Below are positions 39,701 to 55,433 of a DNA stretch of 64,000 nucleotides, piece after piece. A program made the position numbers and the translations under genes. The notes under the pieces were generated by a model that ran no database searches, was not told where the DNA came from, and worked only from the letters and a program-made list of their open reading frames with translations. Numbering within the stretch: the stretch's first letter is position 1; every line of letters starts with the position of its first letter. Source of the stretch: Osmia lignaria lignaria (Eukaryota > Arthropoda > Insecta > Hymenoptera > Megachilidae); NCBI RefSeq assembly GCF_051020975.1, contig NC_135035.1, forward strand, positions 2,418,001-2,482,000. Direction: 5' to 3'.

Positions 39701-42700
39701 GATATAATGTAATATACTCACCCCTTCCCACAGATCAAGGTAGCTACATTTAATAACATTATCATTAATACTATATCTACATGAGATATAATGTTATATA
39801 CTAATCCCTGCCCACAGATCAATGTACATTTAATAACAACATCATTCATACTATATCTACATTGGATATAATGTAATATACTGATCCCTTCGCATACGTC
39901 AATGTACATATAATAGCAAAATCATTATTACTATATCTACATTAGGTATAATGTAATATACTGATCCCTGCCCACAGATCAATGTACCTACATTTAATAA
40001 CAATATCATTAGTACTACGTCCACATTACATATAATGTAGTATACTGATTCCTTCTCACAGATCAGTGTAGATTTAATAACAACATCCTTCATACTATAT
40101 CAACACTAGGTATAATGTAACATACTGATCCCTTCTCACAGACCAAGGTGCCTACATTTAGTAACAATATCATTATTACTATATCTACATTAGATATAAT
40201 GTAATATCCTGATCCCTGCCCACCGGTCAATGTACATTTAATAACAACATCGTTCATACTATATCCACATTATGTATAATGTAATATAGTGATTACGTCC
40301 CACAGATCAATGTACCTACATTTAATAACATTATCATTAATACTATATCTACATGAGATATAATGTTATATACTAATCCCTGCCCACAGATCAATGTATA
40401 TTTAATAGCGATATCATTATTACTATATCTACATTAGATATAATGTTATATACTGATCCCTGCCCACAGTTCAATGTACCTATACTTAATAACAATATCA
40501 TTAGTACTATATCCACATCATATATAATGTAATATACCGATTCCTTCCCACAGATCAACGTAGATTTAATAACAACATCATTCATACTATATCAACACTA
40601 GGTATAATGTAATATAGTGATTACATCCCACAGATCAAGGTACATTTTATAACAACATCGTTCATACTATATCTACGGTGGATATAATGTAATATACTGA
40701 TCCCTTCCCACAGACCAAGGTGCCTACATTTAGTAACAATATCATTATTACTATAACTACATTAGATATAATGTTATATACTGATCCCTGCCCACAGTTC
40801 ATTGTACCTATACTTAATAACAATATCATTAGTTGTATATCCACATCATATATAATGTAATATACTGATTCCTTCCCACAGATCAACGTAGATTTAATAA
40901 CAACATCATTCATACTATATCAACACTAGGTATAATGTAATATAGTGATTACATCCCACAGATCAAGGTACATTTTATAACAACATCGTTCATACTATAT
41001 CTACATTGGATATAATATAATATACTGATCCCTTCCCACAGATCAATGTACATTTAGTAACACCATCATTCATACTATATCTACACTGGATATAATACAA
41101 TATACGGATTCCTCCCCACAGATCAATGTACATTTTATAACAACATCGTTCATACTATATCTACATTGGATATAATGTAATATACTGATCCCTTCCCATA
41201 CGTCAATGTACATATAATAGCAAAATCGTTATTACTATATCTACATTACGTATAATGTAATATACTGATCCCTGCTCACAGATCATTGTACCTATATTTA
41301 ATAACAATATTCTTAGTACTATATCCACATTACACATAATGTAATATACTGATTCCTTCCCACAGATCAACGTACATTTAATAACAACAGCATTCATACT
41401 ATATCAACACTAGGTATAACGTAATATAGTGATTACATCCCACAGATCAAGGTACATTCAATATCGATATCATTATTACTATATCTACATTAGATAAAAT
41501 GTAATATACTGATCCCTTCCCACAGATGAAGGTGCCTACATTTTGTAACAATATCATTATTACTATATCTTCATTAGATATAATGTAATATACTAATCCC
41601 TGCCCACAGATCAATGTATATTTAGTAGCGATATCATTATTACTATATCTACATTGGATATAATGTAATATACTGAACCCTCCCCACAGATCAATGTACC
41701 TACATTTAACAACAATATCATTAGTACTACGTCCACATTGCATATAATGTAATATACTGATTCCTTGCCACAGATCAGTGTACATTTAATAACAACATCA
41801 TTCATTACATATCTATATTGGGTACAATGTAATATAGTGATTACATCCCACAGATTGATGTACATGTAATATCGATATCATTATTACTATATCTACAGTA
41901 GATATAATGAAATATACTGATCCCTGCCCACAGATCAATGTACCTACATTTAATAACAATATCATTAGTACTACGTCCACATTACATATAATGTAGTATA
42001 CTGATTCCTTCTCACAGATCAGTGTAGATTTAATAACAACATCCCTCATACTATATCAACACTAGGTATAATGTAATATACTGATCCCTTCCCACAGACC
42101 AAGGTGGCTACAGTTAGTAACAATATCATTATTACTACATCTACATTAGATATAATGTAATATACTGATCCCTTCCCACAGACCAAGGTGCCTACAGTTA
42201 GTAACAATATCATTATTACTATATCTACAGTAGATATAATGAAATATACTGATCCCTGCCCACAGATCAATGTACCTACATTTAATAACAATATCATTAG
42301 TACTACGTCCACATTACATATAATGTAGTATACTGATCCCTTCCCACAGATCAATGTACATTTAGTAACACCATCATTCATACTATATCTACACTAGGTA
42401 TAATGTAACATAGTGATTACATCCCACAGATCAATGTACATTTAATAACAACATCATTCATAATATAACTACATTGGATATAATGTAATATACTGATCCC
42501 TTCCCACAGATCAATGTACATATAACAGCAACATCGTTAGTACTATATCTGCATTAGGTATAATGTAATCTAGTGACTACATCCCACAGATCATTGTACG
42601 TTTAATAACACCATCATTCATGCTATAGCTAAATTGGATATAATGTAATATACTCACCCCTTCCCACAGATCAAGGTACCTACATTTAATAACAATATCA

Positions 42701-45700
42701 TTATTACTACATCTACATTAGATATAAAGTAATATACTGATCCCTGCCCACAGTTCAATGTACCTATATTTAATAATAATATCACTAGTACTATATCCAC
42801 ATCATATATAATGTAATATACTGATTCCTTCCCACAGATCAATGTACATTAACAACAACATCATTCATGCTATAGCTAAATTGGATATAATGTAATATAC
42901 TGATCCCTGCCCACAGATCAATGTACCTACATTTAATAACAATATCATTAGTACTATATCTACATTAGATATAATGTAATATACTGATCCCTGCCCACAG
43001 ATCAATGTACCTACATTTAGTAACAATATCATTATTACTATATCTACATTAGATATAATGTAATATACTGATCCCTGCCCACCGGTCAATGTACATTTAA
43101 TAACAACATCGTTCATACTATATCCACATTAGGTATAATGTAATATAGTGATTACGTCCCACAGATCAATGTACCTACATTTAGTAACAATATCCTTAGT
43201 ACTATATCCACATTACACATAATGTAATATACTGATTCCTTCCCACAGATCAATGTACATTTAACAACATCATTCGTACTATATCTACACGAGGTATAAT
43301 GTAATATAGTGATTACATCCCCCAGATCAATGTACATATAACAACAACATCATTCATACTATATCTACATTGGATATAATGTAATATACTGATCCCTTCC
43401 CAAAGGTCAATGTACATATAATAGCATAATCGTTATTACTATATCTACATTAGGTATAATGTAATGTATTAACTACATCCTACAGATCATTGTACATTTA
43501 ATAACATCATTCATGCTATAGCTAAATTGGATATAATGTAATATACTGATCCTTTCCCACAGATCAAGGTAGCTACATTTAATAACATTATCATTAATAC
43601 TATATCTACATGAGATATAATGTTATATACTAATCCCTGCCCACAGATCAATGTATATTTAATAGCGATATCATTATTACTATATCTACATTAGATATAA
43701 TGTTATATACTGATCCCTGCCCACAGTTCAATGTACCTATACTTAATAACAATATCATTAGTACTATATCCACATCATATATAATGTAATATACCGATTC
43801 CTTCCCACAGATCAACGTAGATTTAATAACAACATCATTCATACTATATCAACACTAGGTATAATGTAATATAGTGATTACATCCCACAGATCAAGGTAC
43901 ATTTAATAACAACATCATTCATACTATATCTACATTGGATATAATGTATTATACTGATCCCTTCCCACAGATCAAGGTGCCTACATTTAGTAACAATATC
44001 ATTATTGCTATATCCTCATTAAATATAATGTAATATACTAATCCCTGCCCACAGATCAATGTATATTTAGTAGCGATATCATTATTACTATATCTACATT
44101 GGATATAATGTAATATACTGAACCCTCCCCACAGATCAATGTACCTACATTTAACAACAATATCATTAGTACTACGTCCACATTGCATATAATGTAATAT
44201 ACTGATTCCTTGCCACAGATCAGTGTACATTTAATAACAACATCATTCATTACATATCTATTTTGGGTACAATGTAATATAGTGATTACATCCCACAGAT
44301 CAATGTACATGTAATATCGATATCATTATTACTATATCTACATTAGATATAATGTAATATACTGATCCCTGCCCATAGTTCAATGTACCGATATTTAATA
44401 ACAATATCATTAGTACTATATCCACATCACATATAATGTAATATACTGATCCCTTCCCACAGATCAATGTACAGTTAGTAACACCATCATTCATACTATA
44501 TCTACACTGGATATAATACAATATACGGATTCCTCCCCACAGATCAATGTACATTTTATAACATCATTCATACTATATCTACATTGGATATAATGTAATA
44601 TACTGATCCCTTCCCATACGTCAATGTACATATAATAGCAAAATCGTTATTACTATATCTACATTAGGTATAATGTAATATACTGATCCCTGCTCACAGA
44701 TCAATGTACCTATATTTAATAACAATATCCTTAGTACTATATCCACATTACACATAATGTAATATACTGATCCCTTCCCACAGATCAAGGTGCCTACATT
44801 TAGTAACAATATCATTATTACTATATCTACATTAGATATAATGTAATATACTGATCCCTGCCCACCGGTCAATGTACATTTAATAACAACATCGTTCATA
44901 CTATATCCACATTAGGTATAATGTAATATAGTGATTACGTCTCACAGATCAATGTACCTACATTTAATAACAATATCCTTAGTACTATATCCACATTACA
45001 CATAATGTAATATACTGATTCCTTCCCACAGATCAATGTACATTTAACAACAACATCATTCATACTATATCTACAATGGATATAATGTAATATACTGATC
45101 CCTGCCCATAGTTCAATGTACCTATATTTAATAACAATATCATTAGTACTATATCCACATCACATATAATGTAATATACTGATTCCTTCTCACAGATCAA
45201 TGTACATTTAATAACAACATTATTCATACTATATCTACACTAGGTAGAATGTAACATAGTGATTACATCCCACAGATCAATGTACACTTAAAAACAACAT
45301 CATTCATACTATAACTACATTGGATATAATGTAATATACTGATCCCTTCCCACAGATCAAGGTATCTACATTTAATAACAATATCATTATTACTATATCT
45401 ACACTAGATATAATGCAATATACGGATTCCTTCCCACAGATCAATGTACATTTAATAACAACATCATTCATACTATATCTGCATTGGATATAACGTAATA
45501 TACTGATCCCTTCCCACAGGTCAATGTACATACAATAGCAAAATCGTTATTACTATATCCACATTAGGTATAATGTAATGTATTTACTACATCCAACAGA
45601 TCATTGTACATTTAATAACATCATTCATGCTATAGCTAAATTGGATATAATGTAATATACTCACCCCTTCCCACAGATCAAGGTACCTACATTTAATAAC

Positions 45701-48700
45701 AATATCATTATTACTACATCTACATTAGATATAAAGTAATATACTGATCCCTGCCCACAGTTCAATGTACCCTTATTTAATAATAATATCATTAGTACTA
45801 TATCCACATCATATATAATGTAATATACTGATTCCTTCCCACAGATCAATGTACATTAACAACAACATCATTCATGCTATAGCTAAATTGGATATAATGT
45901 AATATACTGATCCCTGCCCACAGATCAATGTACCTACATTTAATAACAATATCATTAGTACTATATCTACATTAGATATAATGTAATATACTGATCCCTG
46001 CCCACCGGTCAATGTACATTTAATAACAACATCGTTCATACTATATCCACATTAGGTATAATGTAATATAGTGATTACGTCCCACAGATCAATGTACCTA
46101 CATTTAATAACAATATCCTTAGTAGTATATCCACATTACACATAATGTAATATACTGATTCCTTCCCGCAGATCAATGTACATTTAACAACAACATCATT
46201 CGTACTATATCTACATTGGATATAATGTAATATACTGATCCCTTCCCACAGATCAATGTACCTACATTTAATAACAATATCCTTAGTACTATATCCACAT
46301 TACACATAATGTAATATACTGATTCCTTCCCACAGAACAATGTACATTTAATAACCCCATCATTCATACTATATCTACACGAGGTATAATGTAATATAGT
46401 GATTACATCCCCCAGATCAATGTACATATAACAACAACATCATTCATACTATATCTACATTGGATATAATGTAATATACTTATCCCTTCCCACAGGTCAA
46501 TGTACATATAATAGCATAATCGTTATTACTATATCTACATTAGGTATAATGTAATGTATTAACTACATCCTACAGATCATTGTACATTTAATATCATCAT
46601 TCATGCTATAGCTAAATTGGATATAATGTAATATACTGATTCCTTCCCACAGATCAATGTACATTTAATAACAACACTATTCATACTATATCTACACTAG
46701 GTATAATGTAACGTGGTGATTACATCCCACAGATCAATGTACATTTAATAATATCATTCATACTATAACTACATTGGATATAATGTAATATACTGATCCC
46801 TTCCCACAGATCAATGTACCTACATTTAATAACAATATCCTTAGTACTATATCCACATTACACATAATGTAATATACTGATTCCTTCCCACAGATCAATG
46901 TACATTTAACAACAACATCATTCGTACTATATCTACATTGGATATAAGGTAATATACTGATCCCTTCCCACAGATCAATGTACCTACATTTAATAACAAT
47001 ATCCTTAGTACTATATCCACATTACACATAATGTAATATACTGATTCCTTCCCACAGAACAATGTACATTTAATAACGCCATCATTCATACTATATCTAC
47101 ACGAGGTATAATGTAATATAGTGATTACATCCCACAGATCAATGTACATGTAACAACAACATCATTCATACTATATCTACATTGGATATAATGTAATATA
47201 CTCACCCCTTCCCACAGATCAAGGTACCTACATTTAATAACAATATCATTATTACTACATCTACATTAGATATAAAGTAATATACTGATCCCTGCCCACA
47301 GTTCAATGTACCTATATTTAATAATAATATCATTAGTACTATATCCACATCATATATAATGTAATATACTGATTCCTTCCCACAGATCAATGTACATTAA
47401 CAACAACATCATTCACGCTATAGCTAAATTGGATATAATGTAATATACTGATCCCTGCCCACCGGTCAATGTACATTTAATAACAACATCGTTCATACTA
47501 TATCCACATTAGGTATAATGTAATATAGTGATTACGTCCCACAGATCAATGTACCTACATTTAATAACAATATCCTTAGTACTATACCCACATTACACAT
47601 AATGTAATATACTGATTCCTTCCCACAGATCAATGTACATTTAACAACAACATCATTCATACTATATCTACAATGGATATAATGTAATATACTGATCCCT
47701 GCCCATAGTTCAATGTACCTATATTTAATAACAAAATCATTAGTACTATATCCACATCACATATAATGTAATATACTGATTCCTTCCCGCAGATCAATGT
47801 ACATTTAATAACAACATTATTCATACCATATCTACATTGGGTATAATGTAACATAGTGATTACATCCCACAGATCAATGTACACTTAAAAACAACATCAT
47901 TCATACTATAACTACATTGGATATAATGTAATATACTGATCCCTTCCCACAGATCAAGGTATCTACATTTAATAACAACATCATTATTACTATATCTACA
48001 CTAGATATAATGCAATATACGGATTCCTTCCCACATATCGATGTACATTTAATAACAACATCATTCATACTATATCTGCATTGGATATAATGTAATATAC
48101 TGATCCCTGCCCACCGGTCAATGTACATTTAATAACAACATCGTTCATACTATATCCACATTAGGTATAATGTAACATAGTGATTACGTCCCACAGATCA
48201 ATGTACCTACATTTAATAACAATATCCGTAGTACTATATCCACATTACACATAATGTAATATACTGATTCCTTCCCACAGATCAATGTACATTGAACAAC
48301 AACATCATTCATACTATATCTACAATGGATATAATGTAATATACTGATCCCTTCCCACAGATCAATGTACCTACATTTAATAACAATATCCTTAGTACTG
48401 TATCCACATTACACATAATGTAATATACTGATTCCTTCCCACAGATCAATGTACATTTAATAACAACATTATTCATACTATATCTACACTAGGGATAATG
48501 TAACATAGTGATTACATCCCGCAGATCAATGTACACTTAATAACAACATCATTCATACTATAACTACATTGGATATAATGTAATATACTGATCCCTTCCC
48601 ACAGATTAAGGTATCTACATTTAATAACAATATCATTATTACTATATCTACACTAGATATGATGCAATATACGGATTCCTTCCCACAGATCAATGTACAT

Positions 48701-49017
48701 TTAATAACAACATCATTCATACTATATCTGCGTTGGATATAATGTAATATACTGATCCCTTCCCACAGGTCAATGTACATACAATAGCAAAATCGTTATT
48801 ACTATATCTACATTAGGTATAATGTAATGTATTTACTACATCCTACAGATCATTGTACATTTAATAACATCATTCATGCTATAGCTAAATTGGATATAAT
48901 GTAATATACTCACCCCTTCCCACAGATCAAGGTACCTACATTTAATAACAATATCATTATTACTACATCTACATTAGATATAAAGTAATATACTGATCCC
49001 TGCCCACAGTTCAATGT
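33783..49017 (+). repeat. Right copy of the >15-kb segment (offset 32,584)
   Basis: It carries, in the same order and spacing, all sub-structures of 1,199-16,433: the fused dimer at 34,213-34,342, the CGGTTG monomer at 34,343-34,426, tetramer pairs at 34,675-35,338 and 40,468-41,039, and so on. Single-base differences from the left copy are listed there. It contains only satellite monomers. Confidence 0.93.
34213..34342 (+). repeat. Fused short dimer, 130 bp (copy of 1,629)
   Basis: It has the same joint and the same CGTCGGTTGTAACG core as its partner 32,584 bp upstream. The adjoining CGGTTG monomer differs by one base (CGCAGTATC at 34,366 versus CGCAATATC). Confidence 0.85.
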
Positions 49018-49884
49018 ACCCATATTTAATAATAATATCATTAGTACTATATCCACATCATATATAATGTAATATACTGATTCCTTCCCACAGATCAATG
49101 TACATTAACAACAACATCATTCATGCTATAGCTAAATTGGATATAATGTAATATACTGATCCCTGCCCACAGATCAATGTACCTACATTTAATAACAATA
49201 TCATTAGTACTATATCTACATTAGATATAATGTAATATACTGATCCCTGCCCACCGGTCAATGTACATTTAATAACAACATCGTTCATACTATATCCACA
49301 TTAGGTATAATGTAATATAGTGATTACGTCCCACAGATCAATGTACCTACATTTAATAACAATATCCTTAGTAGTATATCCACATTACACATAATGTAAT
49401 ATACTGATTCCTTCCCGCAGATCAATGTACATTTAACAACAACATCATTCGTACTATATCTACATTGGATATAATGTAATATACTGATCCCTTCCCACAG
49501 AACAATGTACATTTAATAACCCCATCATTCATACTATATCTACACGAGGTATAATGTAATATAGTGATTACATCCCCCAGATCAATGTACATATAACAAC
49601 AACATCATTCATACTATATCTACATTGGATATAATGTAATATACTTATCCCTTCCCACAGGTCAATGTACATATAATAGCATAATCGTTATTACTATATC
49701 TACATTAGGTATAATGTAATGTATTAACTACATCCTACAGATCATTGTACATTTAATATCATCATTCATGCTATAGCTAAATTGGATATAATGTAATATA
49801 CTGATTCCTTCCCACAGATCAATGTACATTTAATAACAACACTATTCATACTATATCTACACTAGGTATAATGTAACGTGGTGA
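43152..49884 (+). repeat. 6,733-bp higher-order unit, copy 1
   Basis: The unit consists of the 10,568-16,433-type segment followed by an 867-bp closing piece. The next copy starts at 49,885 with the same ACCTACATTTAGTAAC monomer. Unlike the single-copy arrangement at 10,568, this one is closed into a tandem repeat. It contains only satellite monomers. Confidence 0.92.
49018..49884 (+). repeat. Closing piece of the 6,733-bp unit, derived from 45,769-46,720
   Basis: Up to about 49,500 it matches 45,769 onward with offset 3,249; from about 49,500 the offset is 3,165. The 84-bp drop means one complete 84-bp monomer is missing, and the flanks are joined at TTCCCACAGAACAATG. Near the left edge, GTACCCATATTT is intermediate between GTACCTATATTT (16,433) and GTACCCTTATTT (45,769). 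It ends at a switch into the GTACCTACATTTAGTAAC monomer. Confidence 0.85.
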
Positions 49885-52800
49885 TTACATCCCACAGATC
49901 AATGTACCTACATTTAGTAACAATATCCTTAGTACTATATCCACATTACACATAATGTAATATACTGATTCCTTCCCACAGATCAATGTACATTTAACAA
50001 CATCATTCGTACTATATCTACACGAGGTATAATGTAATATAGTGATTACATCCCCCAGATCAATGTACATATAACAACAACATCATTCATACTATATCTA
50101 CATTGGATATAATGTAATATACTGATCCCTTCCCAAAGGTCAATGTACATATAATAGCATAATCGTTATTACTATATCTACATTAGGTATAATGTAATGT
50201 ATTAACTACATCCTACAGATCATTGTACATTTAATAACATCATTCATGCTATAGCTAAATTGGATATAATGTAATATACTGATCCTTTCCCACAGATCAA
50301 GGTAGCTACATTTAATAACATTATCATTAATACTATATCTACATGAGATATAATGTTATATACTAATCCCTGCCCACAGATCAATGTATATTTAATAGCG
50401 ATATCATTATTACTATATCTACATTAGATATAATGTTATATACTGATCCCTGCCCACAGTTCAATGTACCTATACTTAATAACAATATCATTAGTACTAT
50501 ATCCACATCATATATAATGTAATATACCGATTCCTTCCCACAGATCAACGTAGATTTAATAACAACATCATTCATACTATATCAACACTAGGTATAATGT
50601 AATATAGTGATTACATCCCACAGATCAAGGTACATTTAATAACAACATCATTCATACTATATCTACATTGGATATAATGTATTATACTGATCCCTTCCCA
50701 CAGATCAAGGTGCCTACATTTAGTAACAATATCATTATTGCTATATCCTCATTAAATATAATGTAATATACTAATCCCTGCCCACAGATCAATGTATATT
50801 TAGTAGCGATATCATTATTACTATATCTACATTGGATATAATGTAATATACTGAACCCTCCCCACAGATCAATGTACCTACATTTAACAACAATATCATT
50901 AGTACTACGTCCACATTGCATATAATGTAATATACTGATTCCTTGCCACAGATCAGTGTACATTTAATAACAACATCATTCATTACATATCTATTTTGGG
51001 TACAATGTAATATAGTGATTACATCCCACAGATCAATGTACATGTAATATCGATATCATTATTACTATATCTACATTAGATATAATGTAATATACTGATC
51101 CCTGCCCATAGTTCAATGTACCGATATTTAATAACAATATCATTAGTACTATATCCACATCACATATAATGTAATATACTGATCCCTTCCCACAGATCAA
51201 TGTACAGTTAGTAACACCATCATTCATACTATATCTACACTGGATATAATACAATATACGGATTCCTCCCCACAGATCAATGTACATTTTATAACATCAT
51301 TCATACTATATCTACATTGGATATAATGTAATATACTGATCCCTTCCCATACGTCAATGTACATATAATAGCAAAATCGTTATTACTATATCTACATTAG
51401 GTATAATGTAATATACTGATCCCTGCTCACAGATCAATGTACCTATATTTAATAACAATATCCTTAGTACTATATCCACATTACACATAATGTAATATAC
51501 TGATCCCTTCCCACAGATCAAGGTGCCTACATTTAGTAACAATATCATTATTACTATATCTACATTAGATATAATGTAATATACTGATCCCTGCCCACCG
51601 GTCAATGTACATTTAATAACAACATCGTTCATACTATATCCACATTAGGTATAATGTAATATAGTGATTACGTCTCACAGATCAATGTACCTACATTTAA
51701 TAACAATATCCTTAGTACTATATCCACATTACACATAATGTAATATACTGATTCCTTCCCACAGATCAATGTACATTTAACAACAACATCATTCATACTA
51801 TATCTACAATGGATATAATGTAATATACTGATCCCTGCCCATAGTTCAATGTACCTATATTTAATAACAATATCATTAGTACTATATCCACATCACATAT
51901 AATGTAATATACTGATTCCTTCTCACAGATCAATGTACATTTAATAACAACATTATTCATACTATATCTACACTAGGTAGAATGTAACATAGTGATTACA
52001 TCCCACAGATCAATGTACACTTAAAAACAACATCATTCATACTATAACTACATTGGATATAATGTAATATACTGATCCCTTCCCACAGATCAAGGTATCT
52101 ACATTTAATAACAATATCATTATTACTATATCTACACTAGATATAATGCAATATACGGATTCCTTCCCACAGATCAATGTACATTTAATAACAACATCAT
52201 TCATACTATATCTGCATTGGATATAACGTAATATACTGATCCCTTCCCACAGGTCAATGTACATACAATAGCAAAATCGTTATTACTATATCCACATTAG
52301 GTATAATGTAATGTATTTACTACATCCAACAGATCATTGTACATTTAATAACATCATTCATGCTATAGCTAAATTGGATATAATGTAATATACTCACCCC
52401 TTCCCACAGATCAAGGTACCTACATTTAATAACAATATCATTATTACTACATCTACATTAGATATAAAGTAATATACTGATCCCTGCCCACAGTTCAATG
52501 TACCCTTATTTAATAATAATATCATTAGTACTATATCCACATCATATATAATGTAATATACTGATTCCTTCCCACAGATCAATGTACATTAACAACAACA
52601 TCATTCATGCTATAGCTAAATTGGATATAATGTAATATACTGATCCCTGCCCACAGATCAATGTACCTACATTTAATAACAATATCATTAGTACTATATC
52701 TACATTAGATATAATGTAATATACTGATCCCTGCCCACCGGTCAATGTACATTTAATAACAACATCGTTCATACTATATCCACATTAGGTATAATGTAAT

Positions 52801-55433
52801 ATAGTGATTACGTCCCACAGATCAATGTACCTACATTTAATAACAATATCCTTAGTAGTATATCCACATTACACATAATGTAATATACTGATTCCTTCCC
52901 GCAGATCAATGTACATTTAACAACAACATCATTCGTACTATATCTACATTGGATATAATGTAATATACTGATCCCTTCCCACAGATCAATGTACCTACAT
53001 TTAATAACAATATCCTTAGTACTATATCCACATTACACATAATGTAATATACTGATTCCTTCCCACAGAACAATGTACATTTAATAACCCCATCATTCAT
53101 ACTATATCTACACGAGGTATAATGTAATATAGTGATTACATCCCCCAGATCAATGTACATATAACAACAACATCATTCATACTATATCTACATTGGATAT
53201 AATGTAATATACTTATCCCTTCCCACAGGTCAATGTACATATAATAGCATAATCGTTATTACTATATCTACATTAGGTATAATGTAATGTATTAACTACA
53301 TCCTACAGATCATTGTACATTTAATATCATCATTCATGCTATAGCTAAATTGGATATAATGTAATATACTGATTCCTTCCCACAGATCAATGTACATTTA
53401 ATAACAACACTATTCATACTATATCTACACTAGGTATAATGTAACGTGGTGATTACATCCCACAGATCAATGTACATTTAATAATATCATTCATACTATA
53501 ACTACATTGGATATAATGTAATATACTGATCCCTTCCCACAGATCAATGTACCTACATTTAGTAACAATATCCTTAGTACTATATCCACATTACACATAA
53601 TGTAATATACTGATTCCTTCCCACAGATCAATGTACATTTAACAACAACATCATTCGTACTATATCTACATTGGATATAAGGTAATATACTGATCCCTTC
53701 CCACAGATCAATGTACCTACATTTAATAACAATATCCTTAGTACTATATCCACATTACACATAATGTAATATACTGATTCCTTCCCACAGAACAATGTAC
53801 ATTTAATAACGCCATCATTCATACTATATCTACACGAGGTATAATGTAATATAGTGATTACATCCCACAGATCAATGTACATGTAACAACAACATCATTC
53901 ATACTATATCTACATTGGATATAATGTAATATACTCACCCCTTCCCACAGATCAAGGTACCTACATTTAATAACAATATCATTATTACTACATCTACATT
54001 AGATATAAAGTAATATACTGATCCCTGCCCACAGTTCAATGTACCTATATTTAATAATAATATCATTAGTACTATATCCACATCATATATAATGTAATAT
54101 ACTGATTCCTTCCCACAGATCAATGTACATTAACAACAACATCATTCACGCTATAGCTAAATTGGATATAATGTAATATACTGATCCCTGCCCACCGGTC
54201 AATGTACATTTAATAACAACATCGTTCATACTATATCCACATTAGGTATAATGTAATATAGTGATTACGTCCCACAGATCAATGTACCTACATTTAATAA
54301 CAATATCCTTAGTACTATACCCACATTACACATAATGTAATATACTGATTCCTTCCCACAGATCAATGTACATTTAACAACAACATCATTCATACTATAT
54401 CTACAATGGATATAATGTAATATACTGATCCCTGCCCATAGTTCAATGTACCTATATTTAATAACAAAATCATTAGTACTATATCCACATCACATATAAT
54501 GTAATATACTGATTCCTTCCCGCAGATCAATGTACATTTAATAACAACATTATTCATACCATATCTACATTGGGTATAATGTAACATAGTGATTACATCC
54601 CACAGATCAATGTACACTTAAAAACAACATCATTCATACTATAACTACATTGGATATAATGTAATATACTGATCCCTTCCCACAGATCAAGGTATCTACA
54701 TTTAATAACAACATCATTATTACTATATCTACACTAGATATAATGCAATATACGGATTCCTTCCCACATATCGATGTACATTTAATAACAACATCATTCA
54801 TACTATATCTGCATTGGATATAATGTAATATACTGATCCCTGCCCACCGGTCAATGTACATTTAATAACAACATCGTTCATACTATATCCACATTAGGTA
54901 TAATGTAACATAGTGATTACGTCCCACAGATCAATGTACCTACATTTAATAACAATATCCGTAGTACTATATCCACATTACACATAATGTAATATACTGA
55001 TTCCTTCCCACAGATCAATGTACATTGAACAACAACATCATTCATACTATATCTACAATGGATATAATGTAATATACTGATCCCTTCCCACAGATCAATG
55101 TACCTACATTTAATAACAATATCCTTAGTACTGTATCCACATTACACATAATGTAATATACTGATTCCTTCCCACAGATCAATGTACATTTAATAACAAC
55201 ATTATTCATACTATATCTACACTAGGGATAATGTAACATAGTGATTACATCCCGCAGATCAATGTACACTTAATAACAACATCATTCATACTATAACTAC
55301 ATTGGATATAATGTAATATACTGATCCCTTCCCACAGATTAAGGTATCTACATTTAATAACAATATCATTATTACTATATCTACACTAGATATGATGCAA
55401 TATACGGATTCCTTCCCACAGATCAATGTACAT
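49885..55433 (+). repeat. 6,733-bp higher-order unit, copy 2 (truncated at its right end)
   Basis: It matches 43,152-48,700 with offset 6,733. I saw only isolated differences, for example ATTTAGTAACAATATCC near 53,560 versus ATTTAATAACAATATCC. It stops at about 55,434, where ACATTTAATAAC is replaced by ACATGTAATATCG, the sequence found at 51,043 in the unit. About the last 1.2 kb of the unit is therefore missing. Confidence 0.92.
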
